64,000 nucleotides of DNA from Alphaproteobacteria bacterium (GCA_030429625.1 JAUIFA010000002.1:62001-126000), one strand, 5' to 3'. Numbered from the stretch's first letter, positions 42,779 through 53,733 are shown. Notes: generated from the sequence alone by a model not told the origin. Translations and numbers: made by a program.

Positions 42779-43363
42779 ATGCAATCACAAAAGAACCCTT
42801 TTTCAGGCACGTATTTGTTCGAAGATATGTCAAAAATGGCCAGTGGAGCCATGAGCAGTATTTTTGATGGAAAAAAAGAATTTGAAAAGATTTTCCGTCA
42901 GAATATTGAACATTTACTAAGCTTCTATAACCTTGTCACACGTGAAGATCATGAAGCCATAAAAGAAATGGCTATCGAAGCACGCCATCAACAACAAAAG
43001 CTTGAATTGCGTATTAAAGAGTTGGAAGCCAAAATAGAGGCTATGTCCAAATCCGCTTCTGCTACATCTGCGCAGGCGCAAAAACAACCCTCTGTTGCGG
43101 CGGCTGGATCTTCGATGCCAAAGCCAGCGGCAAAGAAAGCAGTAGCAAAAAAGACAGCTGCGAAGAAGCCTGCGGTGAAGAAAACAGTGGCTAAAAAAAC
43201 GAGTGCGGCTACTGCTAACGCAGCACAAAAAACAACAGTAAAGACGGCAGCAAAGAAAACGTCTGCTAAAAAGCCAGCGGCAAAAAAAGCAGTGGCAAAA
43301 AAAGCAGCAGTGAAGAGGCCTACAGTAAAAAAATCAGCTGTGGCTAAAAAAACAAATAAATAA
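42779..43363 (+). CDS. ubiK: UbiK-type accessory factor with lysine/alanine-rich tail
   Basis: 194 residues. The first ~85 match the UbiK/BMFP family (FEDMSKMASGAMSSI, then NLVTREDHEAIKEMA and a coiled coil EARHQQQKLELRIKELEAKIE), a trimeric factor assisting ubiquinone synthesis in E. coli. The remaining ~105 residues are almost only Ala, Lys, Thr, Val and Pro in AAKK-A/P-V repeats, like histone H1 or AlgP tails. Family members usually end near residue 90-120. Its stop overlaps the proC start (TAATG). A GTGGG ribosome site lies before the ATG. Confidence 0.8.
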   Translation: MQSQKNPFSGTYLFEDMSKMASGAMSSIFDGKKEFEKIFRQNIEHLLSFYNLVTREDHEAIKEMAIEARHQQQKLELRIKELEAKIEAMSKSASATSAQAQKQPSVAAAGSSMPKPAAKKAVAKKTAAKKPAVKKTVAKKTSAATANAAQKTTVKTAAKKTSAKKPAAKKAVAKKAAVKRPTVKKSAVAKKTNK

Positions 43364-44163
43364 TGCTTTCCGATAGTAAAATATTACTGGTTGGTTGTGG
43401 CAAAATGGGGAGTGCTTTGCTCTCAGGATGGCTTTCTTGTGGCTTAAAAGAAGAGAGTATTATCATTGTTTCTCCGATTGCCTGTTCAGAGTTCGAAGTT
43501 TTGGTTGCGCCAGATGTCTCTAGGGTTCCAGAAGATTTTAAACCCGACATTATTGTTTTTGCCGTAAAGCCAGACTTGATGGAAGAAGTCTGTGGAGAGT
43601 ATAAAAAATACGCCGATACGGGCAGTGTTTTTGTTTCGGTTGCTGCAGGCAAGGACATTACATTTTTGGAAAATAACTTAGGAAACAATACGCCAATAGT
43701 GCGCGTGATGCCAAACTTACCTGCAATGGTTTCTCGAGGGATAAGTGTTGGTTATGCCAACAATCATGTGGATGATATCAGTCGACAAACGGTTGAAAAA
43801 TTATTTAAAGCGGTGGGCAGTTTTTATTGGTTGGATGATGAAGGCATGATGGATGCGGTTACCGCTATTTCAGGCAGTGGCCCAGCCTATTTATTTTATT
43901 TTATTGAGGCACTTGAGCAGGCGGCAATAAAGGTTGGACTGCCGGAAGATTTGGCAAGAAATCTTGCTTATGACACAGTTATAGGTAGTGCGGATATGGT
44001 GCATAAGCTTGGGGTCCCTGCTTCAGAGTTAAGAAAAAATGTGACAAGCAAGGGCGGAACAACACAGGCGGCTTTGGATGTGTTGATGGGTGAGCAGGGG
44101 TTAGAGAGGTTGTTGTGCGATGCAGCAAAAGCAGCCAGAGATCGTTCAACAGAATTAAAATAA
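43363..44163 (+). CDS. proC: Pyrroline-5-carboxylate reductase
   Basis: 266 residues, normal length. NADPH-binding LLVGCGKMGSALLSGW at the N-terminus and the signature SGSGPAYLFYFIEALEQAA near residue 168, with the C-terminal VTSKGGTTQAALDVL. It catalyses the last step of proline synthesis in the cytosol. Its ATG overlaps the ubiK stop. Confidence 0.96.
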   Translation: MLSDSKILLVGCGKMGSALLSGWLSCGLKEESIIIVSPIACSEFEVLVAPDVSRVPEDFKPDIIVFAVKPDLMEEVCGEYKKYADTGSVFVSVAAGKDITFLENNLGNNTPIVRVMPNLPAMVSRGISVGYANNHVDDISRQTVEKLFKAVGSFYWLDDEGMMDAVTAISGSGPAYLFYFIEALEQAAIKVGLPEDLARNLAYDTVIGSADMVHKLGVPASELRKNVTSKGGTTQAALDVLMGEQGLERLLCDAAKAARDRSTELK

Positions 44164-44285
44164 ATAAAAACATTTCAACCAAAGAGTGTTTGTGCGTTGC
44201 ACAAAAGACTTGACATGCATCTGATTTGGCGTTATAAGGCCGTTGATTATGTTTTTTTATGAGTATTGTAAGAGAGGTTTATATA

Positions 44286-44741
44286 ATGCAGAATAATCCA
44301 TTTTCAGATGCGTTTAAGACGCTAGAATCGTTTGGTAAACAGAATAATTCAATTAACTTTAATGAAATTATTTCTGCCAGTCAGCAAAACATTGAAACCA
44401 TGCAAAGAGCTAGCCAGCTTATTGTTGATAGCATGCAGTCGATTGCAAAAATTCAATCAGACATCATTCAAAACAGCACACAAGAAGCGGTTTCTATCTT
44501 TAACGACATTGCGTCTTCTAAAGACCCACGCGAAAGTGCTTCCAAACAAGCAGATTATGCAAAAAGTGCGTTTGAAAAAGCAGCAAAAGACATTCAGCAA
44601 ATTGCTGATATTGCACAAAAAGCTAACGGCAAAGCTGTGGATTTGTTGAGCAAACAAGTGTCACAAAACATTACTCAATTGAGCAGTGTTGCTGGTGCGA
44701 ATCAAGCCAATAACAATAAAGCCGCAAACAAAGCTGCGTAA
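44286..44741 (+). CDS. Small phasin-family protein
   Basis: 151 residues from ATG 44286, chosen for AGAGAGG upstream. A helical Phasin_2-like pattern: NFNEIISASQQNIETMQRASQLIVDSMQSIAK, then an amphipathic stretch with ASKQADYAKSAFEKAAKDI. Phasins coat polyhydroxyalkanoate granules, but no polymer genes are in the window, so a general granule or membrane-surface role is possible. A TTGACA at 44209-44214 with TATAAG about 17 bases further may be its promoter. A terminator follows at 44771. Confidence 0.8.
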   Translation: MQNNPFSDAFKTLESFGKQNNSINFNEIISASQQNIETMQRASQLIVDSMQSIAKIQSDIIQNSTQEAVSIFNDIASSKDPRESASKQADYAKSAFEKAAKDIQQIADIAQKANGKAVDLLSKQVSQNITQLSSVAGANQANNNKAANKAA

Positions 44742-44770
44742 GTACGCTTGTATGCAACTGATTTAAGTAA

Positions 44771-44802
44771 AAGCCGTCTGTGCATGTCATGGGCGGTTTT
44801 TT
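44771..44802 (+). terminator. Rho-independent terminator of the phasin gene
   Basis: CCGTCT (44774-44779) pairs with GGGCGG (44791-44796, with two G-T pairs), with AAG/TTT extension and a run of six T. Very similar in sequence to the terminator after rpmG. Confidence 0.8.
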
Positions 44803-45208
44803 ACTGTGGTGTGATCGTATTGATTTGAATCCATTGACAGGAAGATGCTATGTTTATTTCAGCAGGACATTGTGAAAATTCCGGACAATCTTGTGTCGGA
44901 TTGATTTCTTTTTTAAGAATCTTGCCGGTGATGGTGACGGTTTGACCAATCAGAGTGTTAAGTTGGGTATGTTGCTGTTCAATGGTTTCTTTAGAAACTT
45001 CTTTGTCTCGATAGGATGAAAGAATATACGGGCGCACATCGTTGTCTAACACATAATACTCACTGCCACCGGCACAAAAACTTTGTCCTGATTTAGTCCA
45101 TGGCATTTTCACGACAGTGCCATGAAAAATCTCTTCTGCGGATGCATGGTTAACCCAGATGTAGCAAATTAATAATGTTAGGATAAAACATGATTTTTTA
45201 TATATCAT
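44801..45208 (-). CDS. Exported small protein of unknown function
   Basis: 135 residues with a clear signal peptide (1-24, ending NHASA). The mature part has four cysteines (in SFCAGG, DCPEFSQCP and SSCQW), likely two disulfides in the periplasm, and strands such as HGTVVKM and TLIGQTVTITGKIL that recall an OB-fold. No named family recognised. It sits 13 bp after the sensor kinase on the same strand, so it may share its transcript. Confidence 0.65.
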   Translation of the reverse strand: MIYKKSCFILTLLICYIWVNHASAEEIFHGTVVKMPWTKSGQSFCAGGSEYYVLDNDVRPYILSSYRDKEVSKETIEQQHTQLNTLIGQTVTITGKILKKEINPTQDCPEFSQCPAEINIASSCQWIQINTITPQ

Positions 45209-45221
45209 AAATCTCTCCGTT

Positions 45222-46535
45222 TTATAAAGGCAATGTAATAATAACCCTTAATCCACCCATGGTAGCTTCGTCGAGGGTAATTTCTCCACCATGACGGTGG
45301 ACAATATCACGTGCGATAGAAAGGCCAAGGCCGATACCGCCAGTTTCTGTGTTACGGGATTTCTCGAGTCGGTAGAATGGCTGGAAGACCTTTTTACGCT
45401 CCTCTTCAGCAATCCCAGGTCCATTATCGTCAATAAAAATATATATCAGTTTTTCATTGTCGTATCGGTAAGCGCTGATGCACACAAAACTACTATATCG
45501 CAGCCCATTGCTAATAAGATTGTTAATGGCGCGTTTAAAAGCATGAGGCTTGATATGAACAGAGATGTCCTCTGCAATGTTGGCCTCTACCCGTCCTTGA
45601 TCCTTACTATATTTGCGTAATATGTCGCCAATAAAGTCCTTTAATATTATATTCTGGGTTGGCTCTTTGGACTCTCCACGGACAAAATCTAGATAGCCTT
45701 CAAGCATGTGTTCCATCTCCACCACATCAGCCTGCATCTCTATTGTGGCAGGGTTTTCCTGATCCATCATAGCAAGTTGAAGCTTCATGCGGGTTAGGGG
45801 GGTGCGTAGATCGTGTGAAACACCGGCAAGCATTTGAGTACGTCGGGTAAGTAAGCGTTTTATGCGTTCTTTCATTTCGATGAACGCAATGGAGGCAAGG
45901 CGAACTTCTTTTGCGCCAGAGGGTTTGAAGGTCGGGGTGTCTTGTCCTTTACCAAATTTTTCTGCGGCTTCGGTCAGGTTGATGATGGAGCGGATTTGCC
46001 CACGCAGGAACAAGATAGCTACAATCATAAGTAAGACAGCGCTTCCGGTCATCCAAAGAATAAAAATATAAGTGGTAGGGTTGGCCAGTCGTTTTTGAGA
46101 AGTTGAGATAGTCAGAACGTCCTTGCCCATTTGGATATAGACAAGAATTTCCTTAATGTTTTGATCATAATCGACCACAAATTCTTTTTTAATATGTTTG
46201 GCCAGCTCGATGATAAGCAGGGCATATTCATCTTCTTCAACCATTTTAATCTGCGGGAGTTGTTTGTTTTCTTCATACTCAATGGCCAGATTCATGTGGC
46301 TCATGACGTTTAAAAGAAAGTCATTGCGTGCGTCTTTAGAGGACTCTTCCAAAAGGTTGACCACCATGGAAATTTCACCCACCAGAGAAGCGGTCATGTT
46401 GCGGGACATGCTGCTCCAATGGCGGTCATAAAAAATATACACCGCCACCAGTTGTACCAGCACAGTGGGCAAAATAATAATCAATAAAAATCGGGCATAA
46501 AGTGAACGGGGAAATATTTTCTTTAAAAGCTTCAT
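45222..46535 (-). CDS. EnvZ-like sensor histidine kinase
   Basis: 437 residues: a membrane helix (about 12-32), a periplasmic sensor region (35-155), a second helix (about 160-178), a HAMP domain, then the H-box AGVSHDLRTPLTRMK, N-box NLISNGLRYS, G1 DDNGPGIAEEE and G2 GGIGLGLSIARDI. The architecture and length fit the EnvZ/OmpR type. No response regulator gene is adjacent on either side. It may control envelope genes, but the signal and partner are unknown. Confidence 0.9.
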   Translation of the reverse strand: MKLLKKIFPRSLYARFLLIIILPTVLVQLVAVYIFYDRHWSSMSRNMTASLVGEISMVVNLLEESSKDARNDFLLNVMSHMNLAIEYEENKQLPQIKMVEEDEYALLIIELAKHIKKEFVVDYDQNIKEILVYIQMGKDVLTISTSQKRLANPTTYIFILWMTGSAVLLMIVAILFLRGQIRSIINLTEAAEKFGKGQDTPTFKPSGAKEVRLASIAFIEMKERIKRLLTRRTQMLAGVSHDLRTPLTRMKLQLAMMDQENPATIEMQADVVEMEHMLEGYLDFVRGESKEPTQNIILKDFIGDILRKYSKDQGRVEANIAEDISVHIKPHAFKRAINNLISNGLRYSSFVCISAYRYDNEKLIYIFIDDNGPGIAEEERKKVFQPFYRLEKSRNTETGGIGLGLSIARDIVHRHGGEITLDEATMGGLRVIITLPL

Positions 46536-46667
46536 AATGTTAATAATTATTCTAGACCTTTGGCCGACAAATGATTATAATCCAAACCCCTCATCTGTTA
46601 TGTTGGAGGGAATTTTTGTAATTTAAGCTGTAAAGCAAAGAACTGATAAAGTCCAGTGGTAAAGAAA

Positions 46668-48215
46668 ATGAGCGATAAGGATAAAATAATTATATTTGAT
46701 ACAACCTTGCGTGACGGTGAACAATCTCCCGGCGCAACCATGAATATTGAGGAAAAGGTTCTTATCGCGGAAGTGCTGGACAATATGGGTGTGGACGTGA
46801 TTGAAGCGGGCTTTGCAGCGGCTTCAGAAGGTGATTTGCAAGCCATACAAGCCGTAGCAAAACAGGTGAAAAAAGCGTCTGTTTGTTCGTTGGCGCGGGC
46901 GATTCATAGCGACATTGATGCGGCGGCTGAGGCGGTGAAGGGTGCGGTCAATCCTAGAATACACACTTTCTTGGCAACGTCTCCGCTTCATATGGAACAT
47001 AAATTACGTATGAGTCCGGATGAAGTCATTGCGGCGATAAGAGACAGCGTTTCTTATGCCAAGAAATTTGTTGATGATGTGGATTGGTCGCCGGAAGATG
47101 CAACACGCTCGGAACATGACTTTTTATGCAAAGCGATTGAAACGGCCATCGATGCGGGTGCTACCACGATTAACATTCCCGACACGGTGGGATATACCAC
47201 CCCGCATGAGTTTTACGATTTATTCACAATGATTAAAAACAATGTTTCTAACATCGATAAAGCCGTGCTTTCAGTGCATTGTCATAATGATTTGGGCTTG
47301 GCAGTAGCCAATTCGTTAGCGGCGGTGGAGGCGGGTGCGCGTCAGGTAGAATGCACCATCAACGGGATTGGAGAGCGTGCGGGTAACGCGTCTTTGGAAG
47401 AACTTGTGATGACGATTAAAACCCGTAATGACATCATGCCCTACCATGTTGATATTGATACGAAGCAGATTATGCGTGCCTCACGTTTGGTGTCCAACGT
47501 GACAGGTTTGATGGTACAGAACAACAAGGCTATTGTGGGGGCTAACGCGTTTTCTCATGAATCAGGCATTCATCAGGCAGGGATGTTAAAAAATCGTGAT
47601 ACCTACGAAATTATGACGCCCGAATCGGTAGGTTGGGTAAAAACAAACCTTATCCTTGGTAAGCATTCCGGCCGAGCGGCGTTTAAAGACCGTTTGAAAG
47701 AATTGGGTTTTGATCTGGGGGATAACGCGCTGGAAATTGCTTTTGCACGATTCAAGGCCTTGGCCGATAAAAAGAAGAAAATCTATGATGATGATTTGAT
47801 TTCTTTGGTGGGTGATGGCGCAGATCAGAGCAATGCGCGGGTAAAATTTGTGTCCATGGAAGTGGCATGTGGCTCTGAAGTTAAAAACACAGCCAAGGTT
47901 ACTTTAGAGGTTGATGGGAAGCAAATATCAAAAACCTGTTCAGGTGATGGGCCTGTGGATGCTACGTTTAAAGCGATTCGTAAAATTGTACCTCACGAGG
48001 TGAAGCTTGATTTGTATCAGGTGGGTGCGGTCACACAAGGCATTGACGCGCAGGCGGAAGTGACTGTGAGATTGAGAACCCCAAAGAATGTCATCATTAA
48101 TGGTACGGGAGCAGATGTGGATACGATGGTGGCTTCCGCATTAGCGTATGTAAATGCGATAAATAAATTGCAAAACTACGAAGAAAAAATTATACCTCAA
48201 TGTGCGGTAATATAG
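46668..48215 (+). CDS. leuA: 2-isopropylmalate synthase
   Basis: 515 residues from ATG 46668; a GTG at 46656 is an alternative. The catalytic HMGL-like barrel shows TTLRDGEQSPGATMN and SVHCHNDLGLAVANS, followed by FSHESGIHQAGML and a C-terminal LeuA allosteric domain (about 380-515) that normally gives leucine feedback inhibition. It catalyses the first step of leucine synthesis from 2-oxoisovalerate and acetyl-CoA. It is upstream of mreB by 34 bp; no leader peptide with leucine codons is seen. Confidence 0.95.
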   Translation: MSDKDKIIIFDTTLRDGEQSPGATMNIEEKVLIAEVLDNMGVDVIEAGFAAASEGDLQAIQAVAKQVKKASVCSLARAIHSDIDAAAEAVKGAVNPRIHTFLATSPLHMEHKLRMSPDEVIAAIRDSVSYAKKFVDDVDWSPEDATRSEHDFLCKAIETAIDAGATTINIPDTVGYTTPHEFYDLFTMIKNNVSNIDKAVLSVHCHNDLGLAVANSLAAVEAGARQVECTINGIGERAGNASLEELVMTIKTRNDIMPYHVDIDTKQIMRASRLVSNVTGLMVQNNKAIVGANAFSHESGIHQAGMLKNRDTYEIMTPESVGWVKTNLILGKHSGRAAFKDRLKELGFDLGDNALEIAFARFKALADKKKKIYDDDLISLVGDGADQSNARVKFVSMEVACGSEVKNTAKVTLEVDGKQISKTCSGDGPVDATFKAIRKIVPHEVKLDLYQVGAVTQGIDAQAEVTVRLRTPKNVIINGTGADVDTMVASALAYVNAINKLQNYEEKIIPQCAVI

Positions 48216-48225
48216 ACGTAGATAA

Positions 48226-49290
<1,065 letters not shown>

Positions 49291-49358
49291 TTCTAACCTG
49301 TTGATGACGATTGATAAATATGTTATAATCGGATTGTGAGCAGGTGCAGAGGGACGTT

Positions 49359-50207
49359 ATGTCGTTAAGAAATAGTCATAGATCATCTATCAAGCAGGCG
49401 GTTCTTCCGCTGTGGGATTTTATTTCCCAACTGTCACTGGTGATTTTTATTGTCTTGAGCCTTGTTATTATTGTCATCACGGAAGTGGACAATAATATGA
49501 CGAAGAAGCTGCGCACGTATATGGTAGATCTTTCTGCTCCGGCACTTTCATTTGCCGCAAAACCAATTGAGACATTACGCAATATCAAACAAAACGCAGG
49601 TTATTATTTTTCGGTCTATGATGAGAATAAGCTGTTGCGTCAACGCAATGAATATCTGGAAAATATGCATTTGGTGATGGTGGAGCTGAAAACAGAAAAT
49701 AAAAGATTGCGTGAGATGGTGAATTATCTTCCTACCCAAAGAAAGTCATATAAGACTGCTCGTATAGTCAGTGACAATCGCGGCATTTATACAAAATCAG
49801 CGATTATTTCTTCTGGGGCAAAGGATGGCCTGAAGGATGGACATATTGTGACCAACAAACAAGGCCTTGTGGGTCGGATATACGATGTTGGGCAGAACAG
49901 TGCACGGTTGTTGTACATCAACGATATGAATTCGCGGGTGCCAGTAACCATTGGTCAGGCAAAATCAAAAGCCATATTGACAGGAAACAGTCAGTCAGAG
50001 CTTGTCCTAAAATTTGCGTCTAAAGATGCGGGTATTTCTGTTGGAGACAGAGTTGTGACTTCCGGTGATGGACAATATTTCCCCATTGGTCTGCCGGTCG
50101 GGGTGGTCAAAGAGGTAAGCAATGAGACCATTTTAGTGGCACCATATATGGACAGAAACCGGTTGGATTATGTGACGGTTATTTCTTTAGATAATGCCGT
50201 AGAATGA
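49359..50207 (+). CDS. mreC: Rod-shape protein MreC
   Basis: 282 residues from ATG 49359, with AGAGGG upstream. One N-terminal membrane helix (about residues 22-42), a coiled coil (about 75-110, ENKLLRQRNEYLENMHLVMVELKTENKRL) and a beta-rich periplasmic domain with KDGLKDGHIVTNKQGLVGRI. It links MreB to penicillin-binding protein 2. The stop overlaps the mreD start. Confidence 0.93.
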   Translation: MSLRNSHRSSIKQAVLPLWDFISQLSLVIFIVLSLVIIVITEVDNNMTKKLRTYMVDLSAPALSFAAKPIETLRNIKQNAGYYFSVYDENKLLRQRNEYLENMHLVMVELKTENKRLREMVNYLPTQRKSYKTARIVSDNRGIYTKSAIISSGAKDGLKDGHIVTNKQGLVGRIYDVGQNSARLLYINDMNSRVPVTIGQAKSKAILTGNSQSELVLKFASKDAGISVGDRVVTSGDGQYFPIGLPVGVVKEVSNETILVAPYMDRNRLDYVTVISLDNAVE

Positions 50208-50707
50208 TGATTTTATATCATAGAAAATCCAGTTTTCTTAGAAGCCTTATCCCCGCATTTATTGCTTATTTACTAGTATTTCTGGGAGGAATTAATTTTC
50301 AGCTACATGCCATACATATGATCATGCCATTGTTCGCGGTCATTACGGTATTTTATTGGCAGGTCTATAAACCTGAATATTTACAGAAGATTACTGTATT
50401 CTTCTTAGGAATTTTCCAAGACATTTTGTACAGTACAGTCTTGGGTAGCAGTTCATTACTCTTACTCTTATTGGTTTTTGGTATCAGAAAATACAGTGGC
50501 AACCTTCCTAACCAGCCGTTCTGGTTTTGCTGGGTGGTATTTGCGGCGGTATGTTCGGTCTATGTTTTTTGCCAATGGGGCTTATATTCCTTCTTATTTA
50601 AGCAAATTATTACCAATCCAGCCATATTATACCAGCTGGGGATTACAATCTTATTATACCCTTTATTTCATAAAATATTTTCTAATCTGTCAGTTAAAGT
50701 TGAATGA
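50204..50707 (+). CDS. mreD: Rod-shape membrane protein MreD
   Basis: 167 residues, about five hydrophobic segments, basic N-terminus. Weakly conserved, as MreD usually is; identity rests on size, topology and position between mreC (4-bp overlap) and mrdA (28 bp gap). FFLGIFQDILYSTVLGSSSL fits the family's conserved G-x-x-x-D-x-L block. Confidence 0.88.
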   Translation: MMILYHRKSSFLRSLIPAFIAYLLVFLGGINFQLHAIHMIMPLFAVITVFYWQVYKPEYLQKITVFFLGIFQDILYSTVLGSSSLLLLLLVFGIRKYSGNLPNQPFWFCWVVFAAVCSVYVFCQWGLYSFLFKQIITNPAILYQLGITILLYPLFHKIFSNLSVKVE

Positions 50708-50735
50708 GTGTTATAATTCATAGTACAAAGTAACT

Positions 50736-52529
50736 ATGTTACACGATACCATCATTGAACAGAAATTTACCCGTCGGTCGTTACTTGTTGGGGCGGGCAA
50801 AAGTTTCCTGTTAAGTGTGTTGGGCGCACGGTTGTATTATTTGCAGGTGGTAGATGCGGATGAATATAAAACCATGGCCGACGGCAATCGAATCAGAATT
50901 TATTCATCTTTACCAAAACGCGGCAGAATTCTTGATGTTAATGGGGAAGTTCTGGCAGAGGGTAGCGATAATTATCAGGTAATTTATGAACCTAATTCTG
51001 GTGTAGATGAGGCTCTTATTGCTAAAGAAGTGGCTAGAATATTAGAAAAAGATTTTAATGATGAACAAAAATTACTGGCCAAAATCAAAAAACATACATC
51101 GGATGAGCCTCTAATACTCGACGATTATCTGGATTGGGACAAAGTCGCAAAGATTGAAGTTAATGCCATAAAAATTCCAGGGGTGGGGGTGAGTTCAAAC
51201 CATGTAAGACACTATCCTTATGCAAAAGAAACGGCACACATCACCGGCTACATAGGTAAGCCATCAAAGAATGATATTAATGACAACGGTGCGTTGTTTA
51301 ATCATCCGGATTTTAGAGTTGGCAAGACGGGTATTGAGAAACAGGAAGAAGATATTTTAAGAGGCGTAGCAGGATTGCGTCATGTGGAGGTTGATGCACG
51401 AGGAAAAATAGTTCGCCAGCTTAAGGAAGATCCGCCCATTACGGGAGATGATGTCAGTTTGACCATTGATGTGGAGCTACAAAAATATGTGATGGAAAAA
51501 TTATCAAATAAAGGAGGGTTGGTAACTGAAGGGGGATCAGCCATTGTGATGGACATTGCTACCGGTGCGATAAAGGCTATGGCTTCTGTGCCGTCTTATG
51601 ATCCTAACCAATTTGTACGGGGCATTCAGCAGAAATATTGGGATGAGTTAATCAATGACCCTGATTCACCACTGTCGAATAAGGCCATTTCTTTGCATTA
51701 TCCTCCTGGCTCTACCTTTAAGCTGGTGACGGCACTGGCGGCTTTAGAGGTGGGCATTATTACTCCTGAAACAACACATTATTGTAACGGCCATTACACT
51801 TTTGGTGGCCGTAAATTCCATTGCTGGAACCGCTATGGTCATGGCAATGTTGATATGATCAAGGCCATTGCCGTATCGTGCAATGTGTATTTTTTTACCA
51901 TTGCCACAAAGGTAGGGGTAGAGAAGATGGCTTCCATGGCCAGAAGGTTAGGTCTTGGCTCTTTAACGGGTATTGAACTTCCTGGTGAAGTGGCGGGGCT
52001 TGTTCCAGATAAGGCATGGAAAAGACAAGCGTTAAACCAGCCGTGGTATGGTGGGGAAACGTTGAACAATGCGATTGGTCAGGGATTTTTGTTGGCCACC
52101 CCTATTCAGCTTGTCACAATGGCCGCCAGATTGGCGAATGGAAAACAGCTTTCTCCCTATATAATACAAGAAGGGGAAAGTGACTTTGATGACTTGGACA
52201 TCAATCCTTATCATCTTCATTACATCCGGCAGGGGATGGACGATGTGGCAAACAGAAATTATGGTGGTTCGTATCACGCAAGAATAAAAGATTCAGGATT
52301 TGAAATGGCAGGGAAAACCGGTACGGCGCAAGTGCGCAGCTATCGTCGCTATCAGCATGTGCCTGCGGAAAGGGCGGCACGTTATCACGCTATTTTTGTT
52401 GGCTATGCGCCAATACAAAGACCGCGATACGCCGTGTCGGTGGTCATCGAACATGGGGGGTATGGTTCTGCGGTTGCCGCGCCCATTGCCCGAGATATAT
52501 TGAAAAAAGTTCAGGGGTTGGAAGTCTGA
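50736..52529 (+). CDS. mrdA: Penicillin-binding protein 2 (transpeptidase)
   Basis: 597 residues. Short cytoplasmic tail and one membrane anchor (about 18-34), PBP dimer domain (about 50-230), then the transpeptidase with S-x-x-K in YPPGSTFKLVTAL, S-x-N in VSCNVYFF, and K-T-G in AGKTGTAQ. It crosslinks peptidoglycan during elongation with RodA. Its stop and the rodA start overlap (TGATG). Confidence 0.96.
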   Translation: MLHDTIIEQKFTRRSLLVGAGKSFLLSVLGARLYYLQVVDADEYKTMADGNRIRIYSSLPKRGRILDVNGEVLAEGSDNYQVIYEPNSGVDEALIAKEVARILEKDFNDEQKLLAKIKKHTSDEPLILDDYLDWDKVAKIEVNAIKIPGVGVSSNHVRHYPYAKETAHITGYIGKPSKNDINDNGALFNHPDFRVGKTGIEKQEEDILRGVAGLRHVEVDARGKIVRQLKEDPPITGDDVSLTIDVELQKYVMEKLSNKGGLVTEGGSAIVMDIATGAIKAMASVPSYDPNQFVRGIQQKYWDELINDPDSPLSNKAISLHYPPGSTFKLVTALAALEVGIITPETTHYCNGHYTFGGRKFHCWNRYGHGNVDMIKAIAVSCNVYFFTIATKVGVEKMASMARRLGLGSLTGIELPGEVAGLVPDKAWKRQALNQPWYGGETLNNAIGQGFLLATPIQLVTMAARLANGKQLSPYIIQEGESDFDDLDINPYHLHYIRQGMDDVANRNYGGSYHARIKDSGFEMAGKTGTAQVRSYRRYQHVPAERAARYHAIFVGYAPIQRPRYAVSVVIEHGGYGSAVAAPIARDILKKVQGLEV

Positions 52530-53662
52530 TGCGCAAAGAATATGCCCATAAAAGAGACGGTCTCATAATAAGTAAATTACTGGACATGCCGTGGTTTTTT
52601 ATCACCACAATATGTGTGATTTCGTTTGTTGGTTTTATGGCATTATACTCTGCTGCTAAGGGCAATATTGACCCGTGGGCGCTGGCACAGATGCAAAAGT
52701 TTTTCGTAGGCTTTGTCTTGATGATTATGGTTGGGGTCACAAATATCCGTTTCTGGTTTAGTGTTTCTTATCTAGCCTATTTGGGAGGCATTGCTTTACT
52801 GCTTGCGGTAATGTTCTTTGGCGTTGAAGGAGGGCTGGGGGCACAAAGATGGTTAAAGATTGGTGGTTTTGCATTTCAACCTTCGGAAATTATGAAAATT
52901 GTGCTGGTGATGGCTCTGGCGCGCTATTTTCACAATGTACATCACACCAACATAAAAAGATTATGGGTGGTATTTGTCCCAATTTTGTTGATTGTCACCA
53001 CAGCATTTTTGGTGTTTAAGCAACCTAATTTGGGCACGGCACTGATTATTATGATTGTGGGTGCTTCAGTGATGTTAATGGCTGGGGTGGGCTGGAAAAA
53101 ATTTGCCGTGGCGGCATTGGTGGTGCTGGCATTTGTTCCCGTGGTGTGGGGGCATATGCATGATTATCAAAAGAAACGGGTGGAAATCTTCCTTAATCCT
53201 CAAAGTGATCCTCTGGGAGCAGGCTATAATATCATCCAATCAAAGATTGCTATTGGGTCGGGTGGTTTCTTTGGCAAAGGTTTTTTAAATGGTACGCAGA
53301 GCCAGCTGAGCTTTGTACCTGAAAAACAGACTGATTTTATCTTTTCAATCATTGCCGAGGAATTTGGTTTTGTTGGAAGTATGGCAGTGATTTTGGTCTA
53401 TCTTATGCTCATTATTTCTGGTATGCATATTGCCATTAAAACAAAGTCTCTCTTCGCCAAATTAATGGCGTATGGGGTGGTGTCGATAATTTTTGTGCAT
53501 GTGTTTGTCAATATCGGTATGGTATCGGGAATATTGCCGGTGGTAGGCGTTCCCCTGCCATTAATTTCTTATGGTGGTAGCAGCATCATCAGCGTGTTGG
53601 TAGGGTTTGGCTTTGTCATCAATGCTCATGTGTACCGTCAGGTGCAAATTCCACAAATCTAG
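52529..53662 (+). CDS. rodA: Rod-shape peptidoglycan glycosyltransferase RodA
   Basis: 377 residues with about ten membrane helices of the SEDS family. Typical blocks: GAQRWLKIGGFAFQPSEIMKI, KQPNLGTALII, QSKIAIGSGGFFGKGFLNGTQSQLSFVPEKQTDFIFSII and PLPLISYGGSS. It polymerises glycan strands with penicillin-binding protein 2. Last gene of the mre operon; htpG begins about 70 bp later. Confidence 0.96.
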   Translation: MRKEYAHKRDGLIISKLLDMPWFFITTICVISFVGFMALYSAAKGNIDPWALAQMQKFFVGFVLMIMVGVTNIRFWFSVSYLAYLGGIALLLAVMFFGVEGGLGAQRWLKIGGFAFQPSEIMKIVLVMALARYFHNVHHTNIKRLWVVFVPILLIVTTAFLVFKQPNLGTALIIMIVGASVMLMAGVGWKKFAVAALVVLAFVPVVWGHMHDYQKKRVEIFLNPQSDPLGAGYNIIQSKIAIGSGGFFGKGFLNGTQSQLSFVPEKQTDFIFSIIAEEFGFVGSMAVILVYLMLIISGMHIAIKTKSLFAKLMAYGVVSIIFVHVFVNIGMVSGILPVVGVPLPLISYGGSSIISVLVGFGFVINAHVYRQVQIPQI

Positions 53663-53733
53663 TATCCTCTCTTGAAAAAATATTTTTTTCTCCTATATCA
53701 GCTTCATTACATAACCAATGAATGAGGAAATGC

